From NCBI RefSeq assembly GCF_022479115.1, contig NZ_CP092497.1, positions 3,782,001 to 3,846,000 on the forward strand: a stretch of 64,000 bases of DNA. The letters run 5' to 3'. The number at the start of each line of letters is the position of its first letter. Within the stretch, counting starts at the first letter, position 1. Under the pieces are notes generated by a model. That model saw only the letters and a program-made list of their open reading frames with translations. It did no database searches and was not told the DNA's origin. Origin of the DNA: Amycolatopsis sp. EV170708-02-1 (lineage in GTDB: Bacteria > Actinomycetota > Actinomycetes > Mycobacteriales > Pseudonocardiaceae). The position numbers and the translations under genes are program-made. Positions 24,901 to 32,931 of this stretch are shown one piece after another.

Positions 24901-26070
24901 GTGCCGTATCAGTTCACGCTCGACGACGTCGCCTTCCTGTGCTCCGGCACGGGAAGCGCGGCGCTCGCCGAATGCTCGTCGCTGCCGCTGACCGACAAGA
25001 CCCGTATCGCCGACGTCGCCGCCGTGCGCCGCATCGCCCCGGACCACGCGGCAGCGGTGCTGGAGACGGTGGTGCTGCGGCGGAAATCGTCGTCCAAACT
25101 GGACTCCGCGGGCTCGTGGCTGTTCACCGGCGATGCACTCCAGCAGGCCAGCGCCACCCTGGTCGCCCGGCACCGGGCCGCGCGGCTCGCCGGCCGTGAC
25201 GTGCACGACGTGACGTGCTCGGTCGGTGCGGACCTGGTCGAGATCGCCCGCGTCGCCTCGACGGCGCTGGGCTCGGATCTGGACGAAGTCCGGCTGGCGA
25301 TGGCGCGGCACAACGCTTCCGAGGCCGGGGTTTCGCCCGCCTTGCTCAGGGCCGACGCGTTGCGGCCGGTCAGTCGTGATTCGGTCGTCGTCGCCGACCC
25401 CGCCCGCCGTGACTCCGCCGGGCGCCGGGCGTGGAAACCCGCCGACTTCCTGCCGCCGCTGGACGGTCTCGTCGAGGCGTATCCGGGCCGCGAACTTTCG
25501 GTGAAATGCGCGCCGGGTCTCGATTTCTCGATCGCACCCTGGGCGGACGAGGTCGAACTGGTCTCTTTGGACGGTCAGGTCCGCGAGGCGTGCCTGTGGC
25601 GCGGCGTGGGCTCGACGGTGTCGCGCCGGGCGACGGTGTTGCGTTCGGACGGTGCACAGTGGACGGTCACCGACGCCGACCCCGACGAGATCCCCGCACG
25701 CGAGCCTGGCGAATGGATCGTCGACCCCGACGGCGCCGTCGTCCGCGCCGGACTCGTGCGGCATTACGCGGCGCGGCACGGTTTGTGGCAGCTCGACGAA
25801 CGCATCGCGTACCTGACCGGCGACACTCCGCCGCCGGGAATCCGGGCGTTCCGGGTGTTCGAGCACGGACCGTACAGCGAGAAGAATCTTCGTGTAGTGC
25901 TGAAAAAACACGATATCGGTCGGCTGGAGATCCTCGTCCGCGGTCTCGACATAGACCCGGATGCCTTGCGCCGCAAGCTGAAACCTCGCGGAGGTGAAGA
26001 AGCTACTTTGGTACTGACCAGAATCGGTCGTTCTGGAGTAGCGTTCCTTTGCCGCGCACAGCTGACGTGA
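24901..26070 (+). CDS. THUMP-like domain class I methyltransferase
   Basis: A 389-residue protein of the actinobacterial family with a THUMP-like C-terminal domain. A degenerate Rossmann methyltransferase core is seen: DVTCSVGADLVEIAR near residue 102 and VVVADPARRDSAGRR near residue 160, where RNA methyltransferases carry a DPPR-type motif. Residues about 310-385 form the THUMP-like domain. Its GTG starts on the base after the preceding stop, so it is co-translated. Probably modifies RNA, but the target is unknown. Confidence 0.8.
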   Translation: MPYQFTLDDVAFLCSGTGSAALAECSSLPLTDKTRIADVAAVRRIAPDHAAAVLETVVLRRKSSSKLDSAGSWLFTGDALQQASATLVARHRAARLAGRDVHDVTCSVGADLVEIARVASTALGSDLDEVRLAMARHNASEAGVSPALLRADALRPVSRDSVVVADPARRDSAGRRAWKPADFLPPLDGLVEAYPGRELSVKCAPGLDFSIAPWADEVELVSLDGQVREACLWRGVGSTVSRRATVLRSDGAQWTVTDADPDEIPAREPGEWIVDPDGAVVRAGLVRHYAARHGLWQLDERIAYLTGDTPPPGIRAFRVFEHGPYSEKNLRVVLKKHDIGRLEILVRGLDIDPDALRRKLKPRGGEEATLVLTRIGRSGVAFLCRAQLT

Positions 26071-26081
26071 GGAGCATTTCC

Positions 26082-26846
26082 ATGAGCCGGTTCACCGGTC
26101 TGCTGAAACTGGCCGCCGCCGCGGCCGCCGGAGCCGTCCTCGCGGGCGGCGCCACCGCCGTCGCGAACACCGACGACGCCACCTGGCGGCGCGGTCACGA
26201 ACCCGCGAACATCGGCCAGGTCAAACTCGACGTGAAGGCCTACTACGGCGATGTCGTCGGCAGCGACGGCAAGCACGCGTACTCCGAGGGCAGCCGGTTC
26301 GTATCCGACACCAAGCGCCAGGTCGAGGACGCCAAGCGCTACCTCACGCGGCGGCTGGACCGCGGCGTGGAGAACCCCGCCGTCGTGTTCGACGTCGACG
26401 ACACCGCCGAGGTCACCTACGGCTGGGAAGCGGACAACGACTTCGGCTTCGACCCGAAGAAGCAGCAGGAAGCGATCGACAAGGGCACGTTCGTCGCGAA
26501 CAAGCCGGTACTGGAGCTGGCGAACTGGGCCGCGCAGCGCGGCGTGAAGATCTACTTCCTGACCGGGCGCAACGAGTTCCAGGGCCCGCAGTCGCTCAAG
26601 AACCTCGCGAACGAGGGCTACCCGGCGCCGGCGGGGGCGTTCTTCAAACCGAAGACCACCGCGCCGGACTACCTGCCGTGCGGGCTGACCTGCACCACCG
26701 TCCAGTACAAGGCGGGCACGCGGAAGCACATCGCCTCGACCGGCGTGACCATCCTGGCCAACTTCGGCGACCAGTTCAGCGACCTCGAAGGCGGGTACGC
26801 CGAGTTCCCGGTCAAGCTGCCGAATCCGATGTACTACCTGCCCTGA
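26082..26846 (+). CDS. Secreted HAD-family acid phosphatase
   Basis: A 254-residue protein with a signal peptide (residues 1-29) and a class B/C-like acid phosphatase HAD fold. Motif I is VVFDVDDTAEVTYGW (nucleophile DVDDT), motif II IYFLTGRNE, and the motif III and IV region lies around FKPKTT and NFGDQFSDLEGG. Two Cys close together (PCGLTC) may form a disulfide outside the cell. The ATG at 26082 follows a GAGGAG-type site. Likely releases phosphate from organic phosphates. Confidence 0.87.
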   Translation: MSRFTGLLKLAAAAAAGAVLAGGATAVANTDDATWRRGHEPANIGQVKLDVKAYYGDVVGSDGKHAYSEGSRFVSDTKRQVEDAKRYLTRRLDRGVENPAVVFDVDDTAEVTYGWEADNDFGFDPKKQQEAIDKGTFVANKPVLELANWAAQRGVKIYFLTGRNEFQGPQSLKNLANEGYPAPAGAFFKPKTTAPDYLPCGLTCTTVQYKAGTRKHIASTGVTILANFGDQFSDLEGGYAEFPVKLPNPMYYLP

Positions 26847-26883
26847 CGGGAATATCCGCGCGTTCGGCGTCGCTGTGCCCGGT

Positions 26884-27258
26884 ATGTCTGACAAAAAGGT
26901 GTTGAAGCCCAGCGCGGACCACCCGATCACGGTGGCGCCGAACGAGGCGCGAGTGGTCGTCACGATCGGCGGGAAGGTCGTGGCGGACAGCGCGAACGCG
27001 CTCACCCTGCGGGAGGCGAACTACCCGCCCGCGCAGTACATCCCGCGTGCCGACGTCGACTTCGACCTGCTGGAGCGGACGGACCACTCGACGTACTGCC
27101 CGTTCAAGGGCGACGCGTCGTACTACAGCATCCGCACCGGCGATGGCCTCGCCGAGAACGCCGTCTGGACCTACGAGGCGCCGCACGACGCGGTCGCCGA
27201 GATCAAGGACCACGTGGCGTTCTATCCGACGAAGGTCGACTCGATCGAAGAGCGCTGA
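26884..27258 (+). CDS. DUF427 domain protein
   Basis: A 124-residue protein of the DUF427 family: RVVVTIGGKVVADSANALTLRE, then PAQYIPRADVDFDLL and the diagnostic STYCPFKGDASYYS and WTYEAPHDAVAEIKDHVAFYP. The family is widespread in actinomycetes and has no firm function. ATG at 26884. It ends three bases before the stop of a convergent gene. Confidence 0.88.
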   Translation: MSDKKVLKPSADHPITVAPNEARVVVTIGGKVVADSANALTLREANYPPAQYIPRADVDFDLLERTDHSTYCPFKGDASYYSIRTGDGLAENAVWTYEAPHDAVAEIKDHVAFYPTKVDSIEER

Positions 27259-27261
27259 CCC

Positions 27262-27981
27262 TCACGGGAGCTGGTTGATCCGGTCCCCGTCGGCCGCGAG
27301 CGAAGTGTCGGACTCGATCCGCCAGGCCTCCAGGCCCGGCGTGTCCAGCAGCGCGTCGATCAGGGCCTCGTCACCCGCGACGAGGGTCGAATCGAAGTCG
27401 ACCTCGGTGGCGACGCACCACGCGCGGTCGTCCGGCCAGAACAGGTTGGGGGACTGCGCCTCGAACCAGTTCGGCCGGGGCCGCCAGCCGAGTTCGGTCG
27501 CGGCCGTCAGCGGCCCGTGGAACAGCAGGTAGTCCCGGCCGGGATGGCGCAGGCGAGGCGCGGCGAGGTGCTCGCGGGACAGCGTCGCCTCGTCGGCCCA
27601 GCCGTAGCCCTCCCAGAGGCAGAACCAGACGTCGGACGTGGCCGTGTGTTCGCCGAGCACGGCCAGCAGCGCGGTGAGGCTGTGCGACGGCAGCGTGCCC
27701 CGGTCCGGCGGGGAGCCACGCCAGAGCGAGCCGGTGAGATTCACCGGATCCGGGGAGCCGACGAGCGCGTGCCACTGCATCGCGCCATGGGCCCGGCGTC
27801 CCGTCTCGGCCGCGGCTTCGCGCCAGCTCGCCCAGCCGCCGCGATCGCGCTCGGCGGGATGACAGAGGCGCGCGTACGCGGCGTAGCCACGCGGAACCGT
27901 GCGGCCCGCCGCGCCGAACGCCCCACCGAGCCTGGGGGAGATCCACTCGGCGGGGGACGGGTCGAGCACCGGCAGCAGCAC
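27262..27981 (-). CDS. Conserved hypothetical protein, actinobacterial
   Basis: A 239-residue soluble protein with no recognised domain. Trp-rich segments stand out: SDVWFCLWEGYGWADE, ELGWRPRPNWFEAQSPNLFWPDDRAWCVATEVDFDST at about residues 165-205. The pattern recalls actinobacterial proteins of unknown role that sit beside regulators. It is divergent from the AraC gene, whose start is 67 bases away. No signal or membrane segment. Confidence 0.6.
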   Translation of the reverse strand: MLLPVLDPSPAEWISPRLGGAFGAAGRTVPRGYAAYARLCHPAERDRGGWASWREAAAETGRRAHGAMQWHALVGSPDPVNLTGSLWRGSPPDRGTLPSHSLTALLAVLGEHTATSDVWFCLWEGYGWADEATLSREHLAAPRLRHPGRDYLLFHGPLTAATELGWRPRPNWFEAQSPNLFWPDDRAWCVATEVDFDSTLVAGDEALIDALLDTPGLEAWRIESDTSLAADGDRINQLP

Positions 27982-28048
27982 GACGGCAAGTCTTCAGCAT
28001 GATCAAGTGACGCGCATCTTGTCGGTGGCCGGGGGCATACTGCCGGAC

Positions 28049-28825
28049 GTGGGTGTTCCGCTGCGTCGGCGTTCGGGCCGTTCGGTGTATCGCGAAAGCA
28101 GGCCGGTCGCGGCGGTGGCCGGCGTCGTGGAGAGCGTCTGGACGGGCTTGGTGGGCTGTCGCCGTCCGCTGCGGGTGTTCCCGGACGGCTGTGTGGACCT
28201 GGTCTGGAACGGGACGGAGATCGCCGCGGTCACGACCGTGCGAGGTGTGCTGCGGCACGAGCTGCCGTCGGCGGAGTGGACCGTCGGGCTCCGCCTGAAG
28301 TGCGGCGTCGGCGGTGCGGTGCTGGGCCTGCCGATGACGGAGTTGCCCGCGGGCGCCACCCCGTTGCGCGACCTGTGGGCCGCCGGTGCTCGTCGCGCGG
28401 AGTCCGAGCTGGCCGGGTGCGGGACGCCCGGCGAGGCGCGGACGGTGTTGGAGACGCTGGTCGCCGAGCGGCTCCGGGACGTCGAGGTGGACGGGCTGTC
28501 GATCGCGGCCGCTCGCGCCTTGAGCGCGCCCGGTGCCCGCACCGATCGGGTGGCGGCCCGGCTGGGTGTGAGCGAGCGTGGGCTTCGGCGGCATGTCCGG
28601 AACGACGTCGGCGTGGGCCCCAAGGAGCTTCAGCGGGTGCTGCGCTTCCACGGGTTCCTGAAGCGGGTCGAGGCCGTGGCGCGCGATCACGCGTCGCTCG
28701 CCGATGTCGCCGCCGATGTGGGCTACGCGGATCAGTCGCATCTCGGGCGGGAGTGCCGCTGGCTGTCGGGCGCCTCGCCCGGCGCGCTCGTGCGTTCCTG
28801 GACTGGCCGAAACGTTCCAGACTGA
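28049..28825 (+). CDS. AraC-family transcriptional regulator
   Basis: A 258-residue regulator. The N-terminal DUF6597-type half has RVFPDGCVDLVWNG, and the C-terminal AraC double HTH spans about residues 165-255 (RVAARLGVSERGLRRHV, then LADVAADVGYADQSHLGRECRW). The GTG at 28049 is chosen because it precedes the conserved YRESRP block; upstream sequence is low-complexity and overlaps the divergent gene. It may control the divergent hypothetical gene or the thioesterase 28 bases downstream. Confidence 0.87.
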   Translation: MGVPLRRRSGRSVYRESRPVAAVAGVVESVWTGLVGCRRPLRVFPDGCVDLVWNGTEIAAVTTVRGVLRHELPSAEWTVGLRLKCGVGGAVLGLPMTELPAGATPLRDLWAAGARRAESELAGCGTPGEARTVLETLVAERLRDVEVDGLSIAAARALSAPGARTDRVAARLGVSERGLRRHVRNDVGVGPKELQRVLRFHGFLKRVEAVARDHASLADVAADVGYADQSHLGRECRWLSGASPGALVRSWTGRNVPD

Positions 28826-28853
28826 GCCGGCCCGCCGGGGCGAAGATCGGGAA

Positions 28854-29279
28854 GTGCTCGAACCTTTCCGCGTCACCATCGACATCCGTACGGACGATCT
28901 CGACATCAACGGTCACGTCCGCGGCCCCGCCTACCTCGCGTACGCCGATCACGCGCGGTGGGAATGCGTGTGGGCGGCCGGGGTGGACCCGTTGGCTTTG
29001 CGGGCCGGGAACCTCGGCCCGGTCAACCTCGAAACGACGATCCGGTTCCGCCGCGAGCTCCGCGCCCGCGCGCGCATCGACGTCTTGACCCGGTTCGCCT
29101 GGGAGCCGGGCAAGGTGTCCCGGGTCGTCCAGGAGTTCGTGGCGCCGGACGGTGCCGTCGTCGCCGAGGTGGAAAGCCTCTCCGGGCTGATGGATCTCGA
29201 GTCACGGCGCCTGGTCCCGGACCCGGGGCGGCATTGGCGGCAATACGCGTCACGGCCGGAAGTCCTCGGCCTACCGTGA
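28854..29279 (+). CDS. Acyl-CoA thioesterase, hot-dog fold (4HBT)
   Basis: A 141-residue single hot-dog domain: IDIRTDDLDINGHVRGPAYLAYADHARW holds the conserved D-NGHV motif with the active-site Asp region, and a long central helix follows. Hydrolyses an acyl-CoA of unknown chain length. The GTG at 28854 begins the domain; no convincing ribosome site, which is expected if it is read together with the AraC gene. It overlaps the convergent GNAT gene by nine bases at the 3' end. Confidence 0.85.
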   Translation: MLEPFRVTIDIRTDDLDINGHVRGPAYLAYADHARWECVWAAGVDPLALRAGNLGPVNLETTIRFRRELRARARIDVLTRFAWEPGKVSRVVQEFVAPDGAVVAEVESLSGLMDLESRRLVPDPGRHWRQYASRPEVLGLP

Positions 29280-29798
29280 TCCGGCTGCCGGCCTTTCGTA
29301 GAGGCTGGTGGGCCATTTCGCTTGAGGCGGGTCTGCGACGTGCTCGAAACCCGCGCGCTCGTAGTACCCGCGCAAGGCCGGGTTGTCCCTCGTGGTCGCC
29401 ACCCGGACGAAGGCCTTGTGGTGAGCCGTGGCCTTCTCACCGACCCAGTCGACGATCCGGATTCCGAGCCCTGCACCGGCCGCTTCCCGGGCCACCGCGA
29501 GGCGGCCCACATAGTAAGCCGGTTCCGTGGTTTCGCCCCAGAGCTCGGGATCCGCCTCGGACACCGCGCAGGTCGCGATCGGTCCACCGGACCCGACGAT
29601 CAGCAGCGCCTCGCCCGCCCGGATCTGTTCGTGGACGGATTCCCGGGGAAACCGTTGCGGCCATTGGTGAATTCCGCGCGTGGCCAGCCAAGCCGCGGCT
29701 TCGGCGAGGAGGTCGAGCACGACGTCTTCCTCGCCCGCGCGGGCCGGGCGGATGGTGGTCTCCGGGGTGAGCGGCTCGGGCCCGGCGAGGATCGGCAT
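29271..29798 (-). CDS. GNAT family N-acetyltransferase
   Basis: A 175-residue GNAT. The acetyl-CoA loop EAAGAGLGIRIVDWV near residue 110 is a relaxed form of the Q/RxxGxG/A motif. AYYVGRLAVAR gives strand 4 and DNPALRGYYERAGFEHV is the C-terminal signature. A basic N-terminal tail contains TIRPARAGEED. The ATG at 29798 is preferred. Divergent from the phosphotransferase-like gene by 28 bases. Substrate unknown. Confidence 0.87.
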   Translation of the reverse strand: MPILAGPEPLTPETTIRPARAGEEDVVLDLLAEAAAWLATRGIHQWPQRFPRESVHEQIRAGEALLIVGSGGPIATCAVSEADPELWGETTEPAYYVGRLAVAREAAGAGLGIRIVDWVGEKATAHHKAFVRVATTRDNPALRGYYERAGFEHVADPPQAKWPTSLYERPAAGSR

Positions 29799-29826
29799 GC
29801 CTCGATGATGCCCCGGCGGTGGTTGG

Positions 29827-30708
29827 ATGGCCGTCGTGGTCGACGAGAACCTCGTACGGAAGCTGATCGCGGCACAGTTCCCTCGGTGGGCAGAGCGGGC
29901 GATCGAACGATGGCCCTCGGGTGGCACGGTCAACGCCATGTTCCGGCTGGGCGACGACCTGGTCGTGCGGTTGCCCCTGACCAAAAGCGGCGCGAAGGAC
30001 GTCGCGCTGGAACAGGAGTGGCTTCCCCGAATCGCGCCGAGGCTGCCCACACCGATCCCGGAGGTGCTCGGGGCAGGCGTGCCCGCCGACGGATACCCGT
30101 GGCCGTGGTCGGTGTACCGCTGGCTGCCGGGCGAGAACCCGCGGCCGGAAGCGCTCGGCTTACCCGTGCCGCTGGCCGAAGACCTGGCCGAGTTCGTGCT
30201 GGCGATGCGCTGTGTCCCGCCTGGATCGGCGCTTGCGCACCGCGGCGGACCGCTCGCGACGTTGGACGCGGAGACCCGGTCGGCGATCGAAAGCCTGCGC
30301 GCGATTCCGGAGGAGAACGTCGATTGCGACACCGTCCTCGCGCTCTGGGAGGAGGCTTTACGGGTCCCGGCATGGGAGGAGGCACCGGTGTGGCTGCACG
30401 CCGATCTGATGCCGGGCAATCTGCTGGTGGTTGGCGGCCGCCTTTCCGCGGTGATCGACTTCGGCTGCATGGGCGTGGGTGATCCGGCCTGCGACCTGTT
30501 CCCGGCGTGGAACCTGCTGCCCGCCGACGCGAGAGGCGTCTTCCGGGAGGCGTTGGGCGTGGACGACGCGACCTGGAACCGCGGCCGCGGCCGGACGCTC
30601 TCGCAGGCGCTGATCGCCCTGCCGTACTACCGCACGACCAACGTGGCCATGGCGGGCAACGCTCGGCACGTGATCCGGGCGGTGCTGGAGGAAGAAGGGC
30701 AGGCATGA
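29827..30708 (+). CDS. Aminoglycoside-phosphotransferase-like kinase
   Basis: A 293-residue APH/choline-kinase fold. It has VVRLPLTKSGAKDVALEQEWL (nucleotide-binding lobe), PWPWSVYRWLPGENP, the catalytic HADLMPGNLLV near residue 197, and VIDFGCMGVGDPACDLFPAW as the metal-binding DFG-like loop. Actinobacterial proteins of this subfamily are often annotated as aminoglycoside kinases without proof. The stop overlaps the start of the broken GNAT gene (ATGA at 30705-30708), showing that the GNAT was once co-translated. Confidence 0.85.
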   Translation: MAVVVDENLVRKLIAAQFPRWAERAIERWPSGGTVNAMFRLGDDLVVRLPLTKSGAKDVALEQEWLPRIAPRLPTPIPEVLGAGVPADGYPWPWSVYRWLPGENPRPEALGLPVPLAEDLAEFVLAMRCVPPGSALAHRGGPLATLDAETRSAIESLRAIPEENVDCDTVLALWEEALRVPAWEEAPVWLHADLMPGNLLVVGGRLSAVIDFGCMGVGDPACDLFPAWNLLPADARGVFREALGVDDATWNRGRGRTLSQALIALPYYRTTNVAMAGNARHVIRAVLEEEGQA

Positions 30709-31091
30709 CTCTCCGGCTGGCCGAGGTCACGCCCGCGAACTTCGACGCCGCGATCGATCTGAAGGTCCATCCGGCACAAGAGCATCCCGGCATCGCTTGG
30801 CCCCGCCTCATTTTCGACGGCGACCGGCTGGTTGCCAGGTGGCGGTGAGGCGGTTTCCACCGCGGCGGCGGATCTCGGCGGTCACGGCCTCGGCCACGAA
30901 GCGACCGTAGTCGCGACAGACCAGAGCGGATGTCGGTGCCGTGCCCTCACCCGCGAAGTCGATGTCCAGGAAGGCCATGAGGAAACCCACCGGCGAGGAC
31001 GGTCCCGAGCGCTTCTACCCTCAAGCTCGGCTTCCGGTTGACGGGAGAGATGAGCGGCGACCAGGTGGTCGGGGAGCTGGCGTTGGCTTAG
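30705..31091 (+). pseudogene. GNAT acetyltransferase pseudogene with an internal inversion
   Basis: The plus strand reads a GNAT N-terminus (MTLRLAEVTPANFDAAIDL) from 30705 up to GDRLV near 30830. From about 30989 back to 30832 the minus strand reads VGFLMAFLDIDFAGEGT and later YGRFVAEAVTAEIRRRGGN, the next GNAT segment, in the wrong orientation. The plus strand then resumes with GEDGPERFY, and after one extra C with LKLGFRLTGEMSGDQVVGEL, ending with TAG at 31089-31091. About 17 residues normally found after QEH also seem missing. It cannot give a functional enzyme as it stands. The ATGA overlap with the upstream kinase gene is intact. Confidence 0.75.
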
Positions 31092-31179
31092 GAGTACCTG
31101 ATCGGCGGGCAGGGGCGGACCCCGGCCGTGAGTTCTCACGGTGGCCGGCTGTTCGGTTTCGGCAGCTTCACAGGTCGGC

Positions 31180-32436
31180 CTATGTCCTGAGGTGCATGGT
31201 GTTGCGTCGTGGTGTGCCGGTGGGGTCGAGGTAAGCGGGTGGAGTGAATTCGGGTAGGCCGTCTTGGGCGATCTGGACTTTCCATTCACTGCGGTGGATC
31301 AACCGATGATGCCGAGTGCACAACAGGACGAGGTTGTCTATTTTCGTTTCGCCGTGGTGTCGCCAGAAAACAATGTGATGAGCCGTGCAACGCGGGACTG
31401 GCATGTCGCAACCCGGGAAGGCGCAGCCGCCATCGCGGATAGTGAGCGCATATTTCTGCGCCAGTGACACGGTGCGTTTCGATCGGCCGATGTCGAGCGG
31501 TTCGCCTGCCGTGCCGAGGACGCCGGGTCTGACGCGGGCGTCGCAGGCGAGAATCCGGGCGTCGGTGGCGCTGATCGGACCCACCAGGTCCAGGTGGGCT
31601 TCACCGATGTCCCGGATCAAATCGTCGTAGGACATGGTGATGAGGATGTGGGTGGCTTCGCCTGCTTGGCCGGGGAGATTGCGGCTGGTGGTTTTCAACC
31701 GCACGTAGTCGGTGAAGGCGTCCCCGTAGCGTTCATCCTGAGTACGGGAGTCCCGCACGCCGTCGATGGCCTTGTGCGGCTTCGCCATCGGATCCAGGTC
31801 GGACTTCAGGCGAGCGTAGGTTTCGAGGTCGAGTCTGGCTTTGAGTCCCAAGGTGCCGTCGCGGTGCTTGATGAACCGCAGTTCCGGGCGGGTGTCTTTG
31901 GGATCCTCGTTGCGGGGTTCTTTGCCATCAGGATCGAGTTCGTCGAGCAGGCGGCGTCCGGCCCGGGCGATCTGCCGTGGCCCCGCACGCCGGGCCAGCT
32001 CGACCAAGATCTTCTCCCCGGCCCGCACGTCCGCTTCGGGCACCGTGGAGGGGATCCGGGCGAGGGTCTTGATGATGGCGTCGATCTGGCCGCCGCCGAT
32101 CGCGCCTTCCGCGGCTGCTTCGGCGGTGAGCGGTGCCAGGGGCGGCTCGGGGTCTCCGCCAATCGACGGACCGGGATGCAGGGCCAGCACCCGGTCGGCG
32201 CGGGCGCTGGCTTCCTTGTCCGACAACAGGAAATCCTCGAGAATCAGCCCGGCCAACGTCGAATGACCGCTGCAGCCACGTATCCCGCGGGAGTTGATTT
32301 CCGCGAGGATCGCGTTCTGCTCGGCATCCAGTTGGCGTTTCAGGACTTCGAGTTCTTGTTTGCGGGCGTGCAGCGTCGCCGTGTCGACGCGCCACCACTC
32401 GGTGGACGTCTTCGGGGAGGCATCGTCGCTGGACAC
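31180..32436 (-). CDS. DUF222/HNH endonuclease domain protein (13E12-repeat family)
   Basis: A 418-residue protein. DUF222 occupies about residues 30-300, and the C-terminal HNH nuclease domain holds CAFPGCDMPVPRCTAHHI, then KIDNLVLLCTRHHRLIHRSEWKV. All three core residues of the HNH motif and a zinc-binding Cys pair are present. This family is multicopy in actinobacterial genomes and behaves like a mobile or rearrangement-associated gene. It sits between the inverted GNAT remnant and a palindrome-rich AT-rich gap. No terminal inverted repeats were seen. Confidence 0.88.
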   Translation of the reverse strand: MSSDDASPKTSTEWWRVDTATLHARKQELEVLKRQLDAEQNAILAEINSRGIRGCSGHSTLAGLILEDFLLSDKEASARADRVLALHPGPSIGGDPEPPLAPLTAEAAAEGAIGGGQIDAIIKTLARIPSTVPEADVRAGEKILVELARRAGPRQIARAGRRLLDELDPDGKEPRNEDPKDTRPELRFIKHRDGTLGLKARLDLETYARLKSDLDPMAKPHKAIDGVRDSRTQDERYGDAFTDYVRLKTTSRNLPGQAGEATHILITMSYDDLIRDIGEAHLDLVGPISATDARILACDARVRPGVLGTAGEPLDIGRSKRTVSLAQKYALTIRDGGCAFPGCDMPVPRCTAHHIVFWRHHGETKIDNLVLLCTRHHRLIHRSEWKVQIAQDGLPEFTPPAYLDPTGTPRRNTMHLRT

Positions 32437-32587
32437 AAGATCAACGATACGCCGATTCGAACACCTGTGCTATCACATATTCAGACTATATCGAACGATG
32501 TAGGGCGCCTAAACGTAATACGGAGGAGGCATAGGGAGAAGGAAGTACCGACACTCGCCGTGTGATGCCAGCCGGCAAGTGGACACC

Positions 32588-32615
32588 GACTTTCCTGACC
32601 ACGGCCAGGAAAGTC
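32588..32615. terminator. Perfect 10-bp hairpin
   Basis: GACTTTCCTG (32588-32597) pairs with CAGGAAAGTC (32606-32615) over an 8-base loop. It lies between two divergently read genes, so it is a terminator-like or protein-binding hairpin without a gene ending at it. Confidence 0.5.
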
Positions 32616-32654
32616 GCCGTCGGCGGCCACCATGCTCACCCGCGCGGGTGGTGT

Positions 32655-32682
32655 GGCCGCAATTAGTCGACTAACTGCGGCC
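32655..32682. promoter_or_regulatory. 28-bp palindrome upstream of the DDN-hemerythrin gene
   Basis: GGCCGC and GCGGCC ends enclose a perfect TTAGTCGACTAA core (32663-32674); only the two positions between core and ends mismatch. The TAGTCGACTA core is typical of winged-helix regulator operators. It lies about 250 bases before the DDN-hemerythrin start. Confidence 0.55.
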
Positions 32683-32931
32683 GGAACAAGGCGCGTGCGT
32701 GTCATCCCGGTCCCGTGCTAACGTCGTCCCTGAGCCCCGTATGGGCCTACGCATGGAGGTAGCGGCTACTCGGCCACCAGAGACCGGCACACACCGTCTC
32801 TCCTTTCACTCATCCCCGCGTCGTGGGATGACGCCTCCATGTGGTGCGCCCGAAAACCGGGCGTATGTGTGCTCCTCCGGTGACGGTTCCGCGCCCTCCT
32901 GTCGACAACGCATCGATGGGAAAGGAACGCA

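Larger units (their letters stand above)
32437..32931. other. Gene-free stretch with AT-rich segment, palindromes and a long leader
   Basis: A 495-base gap. 32437-32535 is clearly poorer in GC than its surroundings and probably holds the HNH gene promoter. A hairpin lies at 32588-32615 and a long palindrome at 32655-32682. The last 200 bases before the DDN-hemerythrin gene contain two more small hairpins: TCATCCC/GGGATGA near 32811-32832 and CGCCCG/CGGGCG around 32847-32863. No protein-coding sequence is convincing here. Confidence 0.6.

Noticed and set aside
29827..30708. Aminoglycoside resistance gene
   Set aside because: The APH fold is broad and includes many kinases of other metabolites; nothing here shows antibiotic specificity.
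30808..30990. Independent 60-residue minus-strand gene
   Set aside because: It matches the missing middle of the neighbouring GNAT gene and is better explained as an inverted piece of it.
31180..32436. Insertion sequence or group II intron around the HNH gene
   Set aside because: No terminal repeats, target duplication or reverse transcriptase; DUF222-HNH genes occur alone.
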